This document shows, in pieces, positions 46,720 to 55,014 of a stretch of DNA of 64,000 nucleotides. The notes under the pieces were generated by a model, which did no database searches, was not told the DNA's origin, and saw only the letters and a list, made by a program, of their open reading frames with translations. Each line of letters starts with the position of its first letter. Positions within the stretch are counted from its first letter, which is position 1. A program made the position numbers and the translations under genes. Origin of the DNA: Galbitalea sp036271875 (GTDB lineage: Bacteria; Actinomycetota; Actinomycetes; Actinomycetales; Microbacteriaceae); the NCBI GenBank assembly GCA_036271875.1, contig DATAZU010000005.1, positions 158,488-222,487 of the forward strand, written 5' to 3'.

Positions 46720-47879
46720 CGCGTCCCACCCTCGATATACGACAGATAGGCCGCGAACTCCCGCTTCTGGCGCTCGAGACCGGAGTTCGGCTCGGCATAG
46801 ACGTGGTCGAATACGGTCAGCGGTTCGGGGTCCTGCAGCGCAATGCACGCCGCGCGGAAACGCTTGGCCGCATCATCCTCGGCCGCTTTGACGGATGCGC
46901 GGACCTTGTCGGTCAGCAGACCGAGACCCTCAAGATAGGCCTCGAACCGCTTGATCGGGTCCTTCGCCGCCCACTCCTCGTGCTCGCCCAGGTCCTCGTA
47001 GCGCGAGGGATCGTCGGATGTGGTGTGCGGTCCCATCCGGTAGGTGACGGCCTCGATGAAGGTCGCGCCCTCACCGCTCCGCGCACGCTCAAGCGCAACG
47101 CGCATCGCGGCCATCACAGCGAGAACGTCGTTGCCATCAACCCGGATGCTCGGGATGTTGAACCCGGGCGCGCGATCGGCGATCGGCCGAACGGTCTGGA
47201 CGCCGACGGGCTCCGAGATCGCCCACTGGTTGTTCTGGCAGAAAAAAATGACAGGAACCTTGAAACTCGCGGCAAAAACCATGGCCTCGTTGACGTCACC
47301 CTGGCTGGTCGCGCCGTCACCGAAGTAGGCGACCGCAACCGAGTCTGTCCCGTCGCGCTTGATGCCCATCGCATAGCCCGTCGCGTGTAGCGTCTGGGCG
47401 CCGATGATCACCGCGGGGGTCGCCATTCCAACCGTGAACGGGTCCCAACCCGAGTTCGCGGTCCCACGCCACACCTTGGTCATGTCTTCGAGACGCACTC
47501 CACGCTCGTATGCAACACCGTGCTCGCGATAGCTGGTGAAGACGAAGTCGTCCTTGCGCAGCGTGCGTGCCGAGCCGATCTGCGCGGCCTCCTGGCCGAG
47601 CGACGGTGGCCAGAGCCCGAGCTGGCCCTGGCGCTGCAGGGCGGTCGCCTCGTTGTCGAATCGGCGGACGACGACCATGTCCTCATACATGCCAAGAAGG
47701 TCATCTTTGCTGAGATCTTCGACCCATGAGTCGTACTCAGGCGATTCGATCCGCACGCCAGCAGGCGTCAGAAGCTGGACCGGCCCATCGCCGTGGTGTG
47801 AGTCGTTGGCTGGGATTTCTGCGCCCGTCTTGGCCGGTGTTTTTTCGGAAAGTGTTTTTTCGGAAAGTCGAGTAGGCAC
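46716..47879 (-). CDS. bkdA: Branched-chain 2-oxoacid dehydrogenase E1 alpha subunit
   Basis: 387 residues. GTG 47879 is chosen for its AGGGAG ribosome site 7 nt upstream. TPP-binding motif GDGATSQGDVNEAMVFAASFKVPVIFFCQNNQWAIS (GDG-x-NN, ~residues 210-245). SLGQEAAQIGS, YREHGVAYERG and YRMGPHTTSDDPSRYE (phosphoryl-loop region) are typical of bacterial E1alpha. The N-terminus has a perfect 15-nt tandem duplication giving LSEKTLSEKT. Decarboxylates 2-oxoacids derived from Leu, Ile and Val and loads lipoyl-E2. First gene of bkdABC; a CCGACAA/TTGTCGG palindrome lies ~180 nt upstream. Confidence 0.95.
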   Translation of the reverse strand: MPTRLSEKTLSEKTPAKTGAEIPANDSHHGDGPVQLLTPAGVRIESPEYDSWVEDLSKDDLLGMYEDMVVVRRFDNEATALQRQGQLGLWPPSLGQEAAQIGSARTLRKDDFVFTSYREHGVAYERGVRLEDMTKVWRGTANSGWDPFTVGMATPAVIIGAQTLHATGYAMGIKRDGTDSVAVAYFGDGATSQGDVNEAMVFAASFKVPVIFFCQNNQWAISEPVGVQTVRPIADRAPGFNIPSIRVDGNDVLAVMAAMRVALERARSGEGATFIEAVTYRMGPHTTSDDPSRYEDLGEHEEWAAKDPIKRFEAYLEGLGLLTDKVRASVKAAEDDAAKRFRAACIALQDPEPLTVFDHVYAEPNSGLERQKREFAAYLSYIEGGTR

Positions 47880-48056
47880 GATAGCTCCCTGTAATAACGC
47901 TCCCGGGGCCGGATCATGACCGGAAGCGAGAACGATCTGTTCGACCTCAAGCCGGGTTAGCCCTAAGTCGCCCCGAGCGCCTTTGTCCGGGGTATGAGTG
48001 ACGTTACCGGGGCGATATCGCCGGTGCAAGCTGAGCACGCCGCGAGACAGCATGCG

Positions 48057-48073
48057 CCGACAAGATTTGTCGG
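48057..48073. promoter_or_regulatory. Perfect palindrome CCGACAA-GAT-TTGTCGG upstream of bkdABC
   Basis: 7-bp perfect arms around GAT in the 236-bp gap between hutI and bkdA. No T tract follows on either strand, so an operator is more likely than a terminator. The interval also holds the bkd promoter; no -10 can be assigned confidently. Confidence 0.5.
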
Positions 48074-48115
48074 ATTTCTCCTACGCGCGGCAGCGAAATC
48101 CCTGTTAGTTGGCGG

Positions 48116-49252
48116 TTATGCAGTCCCGGCGCTGTAGGTTTTCTCCACCAGCGGCACGCCAGGACGGTACGCGAGGTGTACGTAACTCGGTGCGTTGAGG
48201 AGCACGAGATCGGCCCGTTTGCCGACGGCGATTTCTCCGACGTCCGATCGACCGAGGGCGGCCGCTCCCCCCGCGGTTGCGGCGTGCAACGCCTCGGCGG
48301 GCGTCATCGCCATTTCGCGAACGGCAATCGCGATGCAGAAGCTCATCGACGTCGTGTAACTGGACCCGGGATTGCAGTCGCAGGCGAGTGCGACGGTGAT
48401 CCCGGCATTCAGCAGCCGGCGGGCGTTGGGATACGGCTGGCGCGTCGAAAACTCGGCACCCGGGAGCAGTGTTGCGACGGTCGATCCCGATGCGAGTGCG
48501 TCGATGTCAGCGCCCGAAAGAAACGTGCAGTGGTCGACGGATGCGGCGCCTAGCTCGACCGCGAGCTGCACTCCCCCGGATTCGCCGAGTTGACCGGCGT
48601 GCATCCGCATCCCGAGCCCCCGGTCTCCGCCGGCGACCAGGATGGCGCGGGCCTGGTCGACATCGAATGCCCCGGTCTCGCAGAACACGTCGATCCACCT
48701 GGCGTACGGAGCCGACGCGTCGAGCATCGGCCCGGTGACCAGGTCGACGTAGGCTGCGACATCGTCGGCGTAGTCCGCTGGCACGACGTGCGCACCGAGA
48801 TAGGTGGTCTCCGACGTGAGGGTTTTCGCCAGCCGGAGTGCGCGCGCTTCGTCGACGGTAGTGAGTCCGTACCCGCTCTTGATCTCGAACGTGGTCGTGC
48901 CGCCGCGCCGCATCTCGGCCGTGAGGCGCCGGGCGTTCGCGAGCAGTTGCTCGTCGGTCGCGGCGCGTGTCGCGGCAACAGTGCTGCGGATACCGCCCGC
49001 GGCGTACTTCTGCCCAGACATCCGAGCCTCGAATTCGGCAGTGCGATCGCCGGCGAACATGAGGTGGCTGTGGCTGTCGACGAAGCCCGGAATCACGCAT
49101 CCGCCCGCGGCAGCTGTGCGTACGTCCGCTGCGGGGGCGCTCGAACTCGGTCCGATCCAGGCGATGATCCCGTCGTCGATAACCACGCCCGCGTCGGTCA
49201 GTTCCCCGTCCGAAGTGACGAGTAGTCCAATGTTGTCGATGAGTTCGCTCAT
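48116..49252 (-). CDS. hutI: Imidazolonepropionase
   Basis: 378 residues from ATG 49252, overlapping the hutG stop (ATGA). Amidohydrolase metal site HSHLMFAGDR (His-x-His, ~residue 67), MSGQKYAAGGIRSTV, the substrate loop TTTFEIKSGYGL, LGAHVVPADY, MHAGQLGESGGV, VDHCTFLSG, LLPGAEFSTRQPYPNARRLLNAGITVALACDCNPGSSYT (Asp metal ligand) and a C-terminal GKRADLVLLN. All family blocks are present. Opens the imidazolone ring to N-formimino-glutamate. Last gene of hutHUGI. Confidence 0.96.
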   Translation of the reverse strand: MSELIDNIGLLVTSDGELTDAGVVIDDGIIAWIGPSSSAPAADVRTAAAGGCVIPGFVDSHSHLMFAGDRTAEFEARMSGQKYAAGGIRSTVAATRAATDEQLLANARRLTAEMRRGGTTTFEIKSGYGLTTVDEARALRLAKTLTSETTYLGAHVVPADYADDVAAYVDLVTGPMLDASAPYARWIDVFCETGAFDVDQARAILVAGGDRGLGMRMHAGQLGESGGVQLAVELGAASVDHCTFLSGADIDALASGSTVATLLPGAEFSTRQPYPNARRLLNAGITVALACDCNPGSSYTTSMSFCIAIAVREMAMTPAEALHAATAGGAAALGRSDVGEIAVGKRADLVLLNAPSYVHLAYRPGVPLVEKTYSAGTA

Positions 49253-50187
49253 CGCTCGGCCAGCCCCGCCGCAGCCTCGAGCACACACAGTGCGACGAGT
49301 CGAACCGTGCGACCGTCTCGCGAGTCCAGCGATGCATCGACCTCGACCAGGTCGATCGACTCAACCGCCGGATGTGCCCCCGCAGCGCGAGCCGCGGCGC
49401 GCAGTTCGTGCGCCGCAATACCGCCGGGAACTGACGCAGGACACGCAGGCGCGACCGAACGATCACAGACATCGACGTCGAGGTCGACGTGCACCGGTCC
49501 GCCCGCGGATGCCGCGATCTCGAGCGCCTCTGCGACAACATCCGAGATTGGCCGCGACAGCAGGGTGCCTCGACGGACGACGGTGATGCCGAAGTCGGCG
49601 GCACGGGCCGCGTATGCGACGGAGTTCGCGAAATCGGCGATGCCGACCTGGACCACGCGGGTGCCCGCCAGGCCAGCCTCGATGAGGCGACGAACCGGCG
49701 ACCCGTTCGAGCGGCCATCGCGGAGGTCGTGGTGAGCGTCGAGCGTGACCATCCCCGCCGTGGCAATGCGGTCGCCCCACGCGCCGAGCGCGACAGGGAC
49801 GGTCGCGGAGTTATCACCGCCGAGCGCCACGACGAGTCGCGAAGCAGCCGCGGCACCCGCAGAGAATTGGATGGCGCCTTCTTCGTCGGCATCCGGGCCG
49901 GATGCATCGCCGAGGTCAGCGAATCGAAGGTCGAGCGGCCGATCAGTGAACTCGCTGTAGTAGCGCAACGCGGCGCGCACGGCGGCTGGCGTCAGGTGAG
50001 CGCTGGTTGCCGAGAGCGAGGTTTCGTGAGTAGGGATGCCGATGAGGGCGAGATCGATCGGGCTCCCTTCGATGAGCTCAGGGACCGCGCGTGCATCAGG
50101 GACCGCGGTTTGCTGAGGTCCCTGAGCTTGTCGAAGGGCCGGCCAACTGCCAGCGCGCGGCCACAGGGGGTCTATCGACAGAGCCAC
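49249..50187 (-). CDS. hutG: Formimidoylglutamase (arginase-fold), with repeat-encoded N-terminal segment
   Basis: 312 residues; GTG 50187 overlaps the hutU stop (TAGTG). Ureohydrolase fold with Mn sites: GGDNSATV (the usual GGDHS His is Asn), DAHHDLRDG, and HVDLDVDVCDRSVAPACPASVPGG. IDLALIGIPTHETSLSATSAHLTPAAVR is the conserved start of the HutG type. Residues ~17-41 are translated from two inverted copies of the CCCTGAGC..GTCGAAGGG repeat and probably form a surface loop. It hydrolyses formiminoglutamate to glutamate and formamide; no HutF deiminase is present, consistent with the HutG route. The Asn variant in the first motif is worth noting but occurs in this subfamily. Confidence 0.9.
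   Translation of the reverse strand: MALSIDPLWPRAGSWPALRQAQGPQQTAVPDARAVPELIEGSPIDLALIGIPTHETSLSATSAHLTPAAVRAALRYYSEFTDRPLDLRFADLGDASGPDADEEGAIQFSAGAAAASRLVVALGGDNSATVPVALGAWGDRIATAGMVTLDAHHDLRDGRSNGSPVRRLIEAGLAGTRVVQVGIADFANSVAYAARAADFGITVVRRGTLLSRPISDVVAEALEIAASAGGPVHVDLDVDVCDRSVAPACPASVPGGIAAHELRAAARAAGAHPAVESIDLVEVDASLDSRDGRTVRLVALCVLEAAAGLAER
50065..50138. repeat. Inverted pair of palindromic repeat copies inside hutG
   Basis: The arms 50065-50086 and 50117-50138 are reverse complements at 20 of 22 positions, with 30 nt between. Each has the core CCCTGAGC..GTCGAAGGG (or complement). They are read through in frame by hutG (ALRQAQGP and VPELIEG). Confidence 0.75.
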
Positions 50188-51866
50188 TAGCCCTCGCTCA
50201 TCGGTACTCGTACGTTCAGCCGGTCGGCGACCTCAATGGCCTCGTCGTAACCGGCATCCACGTGCCGGATCACACCCATCGCCGGGTCGTTCGTGAGCAC
50301 CCGCGCGAGTTTCTCCGCGCTGAGCGCCGTGCCGTCCGCGACCGTGACCTGCCCAGCGTGGATCGAGCGGCCGATTCCCACGCCACCGCCGTGGTGGATC
50401 GAGACCCACGTCGCGCCCGACGAGGTGTTCACGAGCGCATTGAGCAGCGGCCAGTCGGCAATGGCATCCGAGCCATCCCTCATCGCTTCGGTCTCGCGAT
50501 ACGGGGACGCGACCGAACCCGAGTCGAGGTGATCGCGTCCGATGACGATCGGCGCCGTTAGCTCACCCGACGCGACCATGTCATTGAACCTAAGCCCGGC
50601 CCTGTCCCGCTCGCCGTAGCCGAGCCAGCAGATGCGCGCTGGCAGGCCCTGGAAGTGCACCCGCTCGCCCGCCATCCGGATCCACTTCGCGAGCGACTGG
50701 TTCTCCGGGAACAGCTCGAGTACCGCGCGGTCGGTCTTGTAGATGTCTTCGGGGTCGCCGCTGAGGGCCGCCCAGCGAAACGGTCCCTTGCCTTCCGAGA
50801 ACAGCGGCCGGATGTAGGCGGGCACGAACCCGGGGAAGGCAAACGCGTCCGCGTAACCCGCGGCCTTGGCCTCGGTGCGGATGTTGTTGCCGTAGTCGAA
50901 CACCTCGGCGCCGGCCTTCTGGAAGCCGACCATCGCCTCGACCTGCTTCGCCATGGAGTGGCGGGCGGCATCCGCGAAACCGACCGGATCGGCATCGCGC
51001 GCCGCCTGCCACTCCGCGAACGACCACTCGAGCGGCAGGTAGGCGAGCGGGTCGTGCGCGCTGGTCTGGTCTGTCACGATGTCGATCTCGGCCCCGTCCG
51101 CGAGCAGCTCCGGAAACACGGATGCTGCGTTGCCGAGCAGCCCGATCGACATCGGCCTCTTCGCATCCCGAGCCGCGTATGCCAGCTCGAGCGCGTGCCC
51201 GATCGACTTCGCTTGGGCATCGAGATAGCCGTGTTCGATACGGCGAGCAATGCGCGAGGGATCGACATCAACACAGATCGCAACGCCGTCGTTCATGGTG
51301 ACGGCGAGCGGCTGCGCACCGCCCATACCACCGAGGCCGCCGGTCAGCGTGATCGTGCCCGCGAGCGTTCCGTTGAAGCGTTTGGCGGCGACAGCGCTGA
51401 ATGTCTCGTAGGTGCCCTGCAGAATTCCCTGGGTGCCGATGTAGATCCACGATCCCGCCGTCATCTGCCCGTACATCGTGAGGCCGAGTTGCTCCAGGCG
51501 GCGGAACTCGTTCCAATTCGCCCAGTCGCCGACCAGATTGGAGTTCGCGAGAAGTACGCGGGGCGCCCACTCGTGCGTCTGCAGCACGCCGACCGGCTTG
51601 CCAGACTGGACGAGCATGGTCTCGTCGTTCTTGAGGGTGGTGAGCGTGCGCACGATCGCATCGAAACTGTTCCAGTCGCGGGCGGCTTTGCCGCTGCCGC
51701 CATAAACGACCAGCTTGTCCGGGTGCTCGGCGACTTCGGGGTCGAGGTTGTTCTGCAGCATCCGGAGAGCCGCCTCCTGCGGCCAGCCGAGCGTGTGCAG
51801 CTCGGTTCCGCGGAAGGCGCGCACCGGGCGAGCTACGGACTGTGCTCGAGGTTCGGTAATGGTCAT
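50187..51866 (-). CDS. hutU: Urocanate hydratase
   Basis: 559 residues, a normal length. ATG 51866 is preceded by AGGAGGAG. NAD-dependent urocanase features: LHTLGWPQEAALRMLQNNLDPEVAE, VVYGGSGKAARDW, GKPVGVLQTHEWAPRVLLANSNLVGDWANW, TLTGGLGGMGGAQPLA (NAD loop), FVPAYIRPLFSEGKGPFRWAALSG, ICWLGYGERDRAG and the end GGGVGIGRSIHAGQV; the catalytic Cys region ARICWLG is intact. Converts urocanate to imidazolonepropionate. It overlaps hutH by 4 nt upstream and hutG downstream, so the operon is tightly coupled. Confidence 0.97.
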   Translation of the reverse strand: MTITEPRAQSVARPVRAFRGTELHTLGWPQEAALRMLQNNLDPEVAEHPDKLVVYGGSGKAARDWNSFDAIVRTLTTLKNDETMLVQSGKPVGVLQTHEWAPRVLLANSNLVGDWANWNEFRRLEQLGLTMYGQMTAGSWIYIGTQGILQGTYETFSAVAAKRFNGTLAGTITLTGGLGGMGGAQPLAVTMNDGVAICVDVDPSRIARRIEHGYLDAQAKSIGHALELAYAARDAKRPMSIGLLGNAASVFPELLADGAEIDIVTDQTSAHDPLAYLPLEWSFAEWQAARDADPVGFADAARHSMAKQVEAMVGFQKAGAEVFDYGNNIRTEAKAAGYADAFAFPGFVPAYIRPLFSEGKGPFRWAALSGDPEDIYKTDRAVLELFPENQSLAKWIRMAGERVHFQGLPARICWLGYGERDRAGLRFNDMVASGELTAPIVIGRDHLDSGSVASPYRETEAMRDGSDAIADWPLLNALVNTSSGATWVSIHHGGGVGIGRSIHAGQVTVADGTALSAEKLARVLTNDPAMGVIRHVDAGYDEAIEVADRLNVRVPMSEG

Positions 51867-53428
51867 ACGAGAACTCCTCCTGCTTGAGAGACTACGGATG
51901 CCGCGGCCGCCAGGAGGGACCCGTCCTGGACCCCGGCAACAGCCGCTGCGATTTCTGGTGCGAGGTAGCGATCGGTGGCGGGCGGTGGGACCGACTCGCG
52001 AAGTCTTGCGACGACCGCCCTGGATGCTGCTGCCGGCTCGATCGGTGCCCGCATGTCCATTGCGCGGGCCGAGGTGAGCAGCTCGATCGCTACGACGCGC
52101 TGTGCGCCGTCGATGGAGCGCCGCAGCTTTCGGGCGGCACTCCATCCCATCGAGACATGGTCTTCCTGCATTGCCGACGAGGGGATCGAATCAACGGATG
52201 CCGGCACGGCAAGCCGTTTCAGTTCGCTGACAATTCCCGCCTGCGTGTACTGGGCGATCATGTGACCCGAGTCGACGCCTGGGTCGTCAGCGAGGAACGC
52301 GTTCAGCCCGTGGTTGCGGCTCACGTCCAGAAAACGGTCGGTTCGGCGCTCGCTCATGCTGGCGAGATCCGCGCCAACGATGGCGAGGAAGTCCAGCACG
52401 TAGCCAACCGGCGCACCGTGGAAGTTCCCGTTCGACTCGACGCGCCCGTCGAGCGTGATCACGGGGTTGTCGACGGCGGATGCGAGTTCACGCCCCGCGA
52501 CCATCGCGGCGTGCTCGATGGTGTCACGCACACCGCCGTGAACCTGGGGTGCGCAGCGCAGCGAGTATGCATCCTGCACGCGTGTGAACCCGTCGGGATG
52601 CGACAGCATCCGCGACCCCTCGAGGACGGCACGCATGTTGGCCGCGGAGATGGCCTGGCCGGCCTGGGGTCGAAGTGCCTGGAGATCGGCGGCGAAGACC
52701 GCATCCGTTCCGCGCAGTCCCTCAACGCTCATTGCCGCGGCGAGATCGGCCGTTGTGACGAGCGCGCGAAGGTCGGTGATGGCCAGGATGAGCATCCCGA
52801 GCATCCCGTCGGTGCCGTTGATGAGCGCGAGGCCCTCCTTCTCCTGCAGCACGATGGGCTCGATCCCGGCCGCCGCGAGAGCGTCGGATGCGGGGACAAG
52901 CGATCCGGCCGCGTCGCGAACGTCGCCCTCGCCGAGCAGCGCAAGCGCGCAGTGCGCCAGCGGCGCAAGGTCGCCGGAGCAGCCGAGGCTCCCGTACTCG
53001 TAGACGATGGGCGTGATACCGGCGTTGAGCACGGCGGCGTAGGTTTCGGCAACAACGGGACGGACGCCGGTGCGACCCGTCGCGAGAGTCGACAGGCGAA
53101 GCAGCATGAGCGCGCGGACAACCTCGCCCTCAACCTCGGGGCCGGATCCCGCCGCGTGGCTGCGCACGAGCGATCGCTGCAGCTGGGCGCGGCGCTCGAC
53201 CGGGATCTGCTTGCTCGCGAGAGCACCGAATCCGGTCGAGATGCCGTAGTGCGGCGCGGTGTCGGCCGCGAGTGATTCGACGATCGCACGGCTCGCCGCC
53301 ATGGCGCCAAGCGACTCGGGAGCGACCGCGACCCGTGCGTCATGCCGAGCGACGGCGACGACATCCTCGAAGGTCATCGCGCCAATTCCAACGGATACGG
53401 TCGCTCGGTTCTCGCTCACAGACGCCAT
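51863..53428 (-). CDS. hutH: Histidine ammonia-lyase
   Basis: 521 residues. The MIO-forming segment reads GSLGCSGDLAPLAH (~residues 145-158), Cys-Ser-Gly in place of the commoner Ala-Ser-Gly; Ser and Gly are intact, and I recall the Cys form in other actinobacterial HutH proteins. Other blocks: YGISTGFGALASKQIP, LVRSHAAGSGPEVEGEVVRALMLLRL, GLALINGTDGM, ARVQDAYSLRCAPQVHG-type QDAYSLRCAPQVHG, SAVDNPVI and SNGNFHGAPVGYVLDF. First step of histidine degradation, releasing ammonia to give urocanate. First gene of hutHUGI; divergent from an IclR regulator with a perfect dyad between. Confidence 0.96.
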   Translation of the reverse strand: MASVSENRATVSVGIGAMTFEDVVAVARHDARVAVAPESLGAMAASRAIVESLAADTAPHYGISTGFGALASKQIPVERRAQLQRSLVRSHAAGSGPEVEGEVVRALMLLRLSTLATGRTGVRPVVAETYAAVLNAGITPIVYEYGSLGCSGDLAPLAHCALALLGEGDVRDAAGSLVPASDALAAAGIEPIVLQEKEGLALINGTDGMLGMLILAITDLRALVTTADLAAAMSVEGLRGTDAVFAADLQALRPQAGQAISAANMRAVLEGSRMLSHPDGFTRVQDAYSLRCAPQVHGGVRDTIEHAAMVAGRELASAVDNPVITLDGRVESNGNFHGAPVGYVLDFLAIVGADLASMSERRTDRFLDVSRNHGLNAFLADDPGVDSGHMIAQYTQAGIVSELKRLAVPASVDSIPSSAMQEDHVSMGWSAARKLRRSIDGAQRVVAIELLTSARAMDMRAPIEPAAASRAVVARLRESVPPPATDRYLAPEIAAAVAGVQDGSLLAAAASVVSQAGGVLV

Positions 53429-53473
53429 TGAACTCGCCGCGGGGACATGCGACAGCGGTGATTCGCAATAAAC

Positions 53474-53491
53474 TGTCTGAAATATCAGACA
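53474..53491. promoter_or_regulatory. Perfect dyad TGTCTGA-AATA-TCAGACA between hutH and the IclR gene
   Basis: 7-bp perfect arms around AATA, 46 nt from the hutH start and 32 nt from the IclR-gene start. It is the only strong symmetry in the 94-bp divergent promoter region and the obvious candidate operator for the adjacent IclR-type regulator. Confidence 0.7.
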
Positions 53492-53522
53492 CCATCGTGA
53501 GGCGCGTTACGAAAGAGGAAGA

Positions 53523-54290
53523 GTGCCGGAGATCCCCGCTGCACGCAGCACGCTCCGGGTACTGCGGTACCTCTCGAGCCGCAGCGGCCCGGTGCGAGCG
53601 TCCACCCTGGCCCGCGACCTCGGTTTACCGCGATCTTCCGCATACCAGCTGCTCGCCGTGATGCTGGACGAGGGATTTCTCGTGCACTACCCCGAAGTGC
53701 AGGCCTATGGACTTTCCAGCCTGTTGTCCGAAATCGGTGCGTCGTCGGTGCGCACCGAACGCCTCGGCCGATTGGCAACACCCTTGCTCGATCGACTCGT
53801 GGCGAGTGTAGGGGTTCCCGCGGTCGCGCACCTCGCAGTACTGAGCGGATCCGACGTCATGTATGTTGCCCGCATCCAGGGCTACCGCGCTCCGACGACG
53901 GTCTCCAGGATCGGCGTGCGGCTTCCGGCACACCTCACGGCGACCGGCCGGTCGCTTCTCGCCGCACTCTCGGCGAGCCAGGTCACCGCCCTCTATCCAC
54001 ACGATCGCGACCTCATCGTTCGGGCCGGCACCGGACCGCGCACACGGGCGCAGCTCGACCGCATCCTCGAGCGCTGCCGCGTCGATGGCTGGGCAGACGA
54101 GGATGGCGAGATCTCGCCCGATTACGCCTCGGTCGGGGCGGCCGCCCTCGACTCCAACGGGTACCCAATCGCGGCCATCGGCGTCACCTTCCGCTCTGAT
54201 GCCGCCGACGCGGACGCGCGCGCGACCCTCGGTCGATCCGTGAACGCCACGGCATCCACCCTCACGGCGCGCCTAATCGGACGTACTTAG
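53523..54290 (+). CDS. IclR-family transcriptional regulator, likely of the hut operon
   Basis: 255 residues; GTG 53523 follows AAAGAGGAAGA. N-terminal winged HTH: STLRVLRYLSSRSGPVRASTLARDLGLPRSSAYQLLAVMLDEGFLVHYPE (residues ~7-58). C-terminal IclR effector domain: VAHLAVLSGSDVMYVARIQGY, RLPAHLTATGRSLLAALS, GWADEDGEISPDYASVGAAALDSNGYPIAAIGVTF. Divergently encoded from hutHUGI with a perfect dyad between them. The effector is likely histidine or urocanate (inference). IclR-type HutR regulators are known from some actinobacteria. Confidence 0.92.
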   Translation: MPEIPAARSTLRVLRYLSSRSGPVRASTLARDLGLPRSSAYQLLAVMLDEGFLVHYPEVQAYGLSSLLSEIGASSVRTERLGRLATPLLDRLVASVGVPAVAHLAVLSGSDVMYVARIQGYRAPTTVSRIGVRLPAHLTATGRSLLAALSASQVTALYPHDRDLIVRAGTGPRTRAQLDRILERCRVDGWADEDGEISPDYASVGAAALDSNGYPIAAIGVTFRSDAADADARATLGRSVNATASTLTARLIGRT

Positions 54291-54303
54291 ACAGGGCCCG
54301 CAA

Positions 54304-55014
54304 TCAGACGCCGAGGTAGGCCTCTTTAACAGCGGGGTCATCGAGCAGCTCCTTGCCCGTGCCGCGGTGCGTGATCGTTCCGGTCTCGAGCACGAGACCG
54401 CGATCGGCACGCGAAAGAGCCTGGTTCGCGTTCTGCTCAACCAGCAGGATGGTCGTTCCCTGCTCGTTGATCTCACTGATGATGCGGAAGATCTGCTGGA
54501 TCAGCTGCGGCGCGAGGCCCATGGATGGCTCATCCAGCAGGAGCACGCGGGGGTGAGCCATGAGCGCCCGCCCGATCGCGAGCATCTGCTGCTCGCCACC
54601 GGACATCGTGCCGCCGAGCTGGGTGCGACGCTCGGCCAGCCTCGGGAACAGCGAGAACACCCGGTCGAAGTCTGCCTTCATCTGGCTGCGATCCTTGCGT
54701 GTGTACGCGCCCATGTCGAGGTTCTCGGTGACCGTCATGCCGGGAAAAATTCCACGACCCTCGGGCGCCTGCGAAATGCCGCGCACCACACGAACGTGCG
54801 CCTTCATCTTCGTGATGTCTTCGCCCTCGAACAGGATCTGACCGGCGGACGGGTTCAGGATGCCCGAAATCGTCTTCATGGTCGTCGACTTGCCCGCGCC
54901 GTTCGCCCCGATGAGACTGACGATCTCGCCCTCGTCCACCGAGAACGACATGTCGCGGATAGCCTGGATTCGGCCGTAGTGCACGTCGACGTTCTTAAGC
55001 TCAAGCAGCGCCAT
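54304..55014 (-). CDS. livF: Branched-chain amino acid-type ABC transporter ATP-binding protein LivF
   Basis: 236 residues, typical LivF length. DVHYGRIQAIRDMSFSVDEGEIVSLIGANGAGKSTTMKTISGIL includes Walker A (GANGAGKS). GISQAPEGRGIFPGMTVTENLDMGAY is the LivF-specific Q-loop region. MSGGEQQMLAIGRALM is the signature, VLLLDEPSMGLAP Walker B and ILLVEQNANQAL the H-loop region (Gln-Asn in place of His, usual in LivF). Starts inside the end of livG (14-nt overlap). Terminal gene of livKHMGF. Confidence 0.95.
   Translation of the reverse strand: MALLELKNVDVHYGRIQAIRDMSFSVDEGEIVSLIGANGAGKSTTMKTISGILNPSAGQILFEGEDITKMKAHVRVVRGISQAPEGRGIFPGMTVTENLDMGAYTRKDRSQMKADFDRVFSLFPRLAERRTQLGGTMSGGEQQMLAIGRALMAHPRVLLLDEPSMGLAPQLIQQIFRIISEINEQGTTILLVEQNANQALSRADRGLVLETGTITHRGTGKELLDDPAVKEAYLGV

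Noticed and set aside
50655..53275. Long plus-strand frames opposite hutU and hutH
   Set aside because: Shadows of clearly recognisable hut genes; no ribosome sites or motifs.
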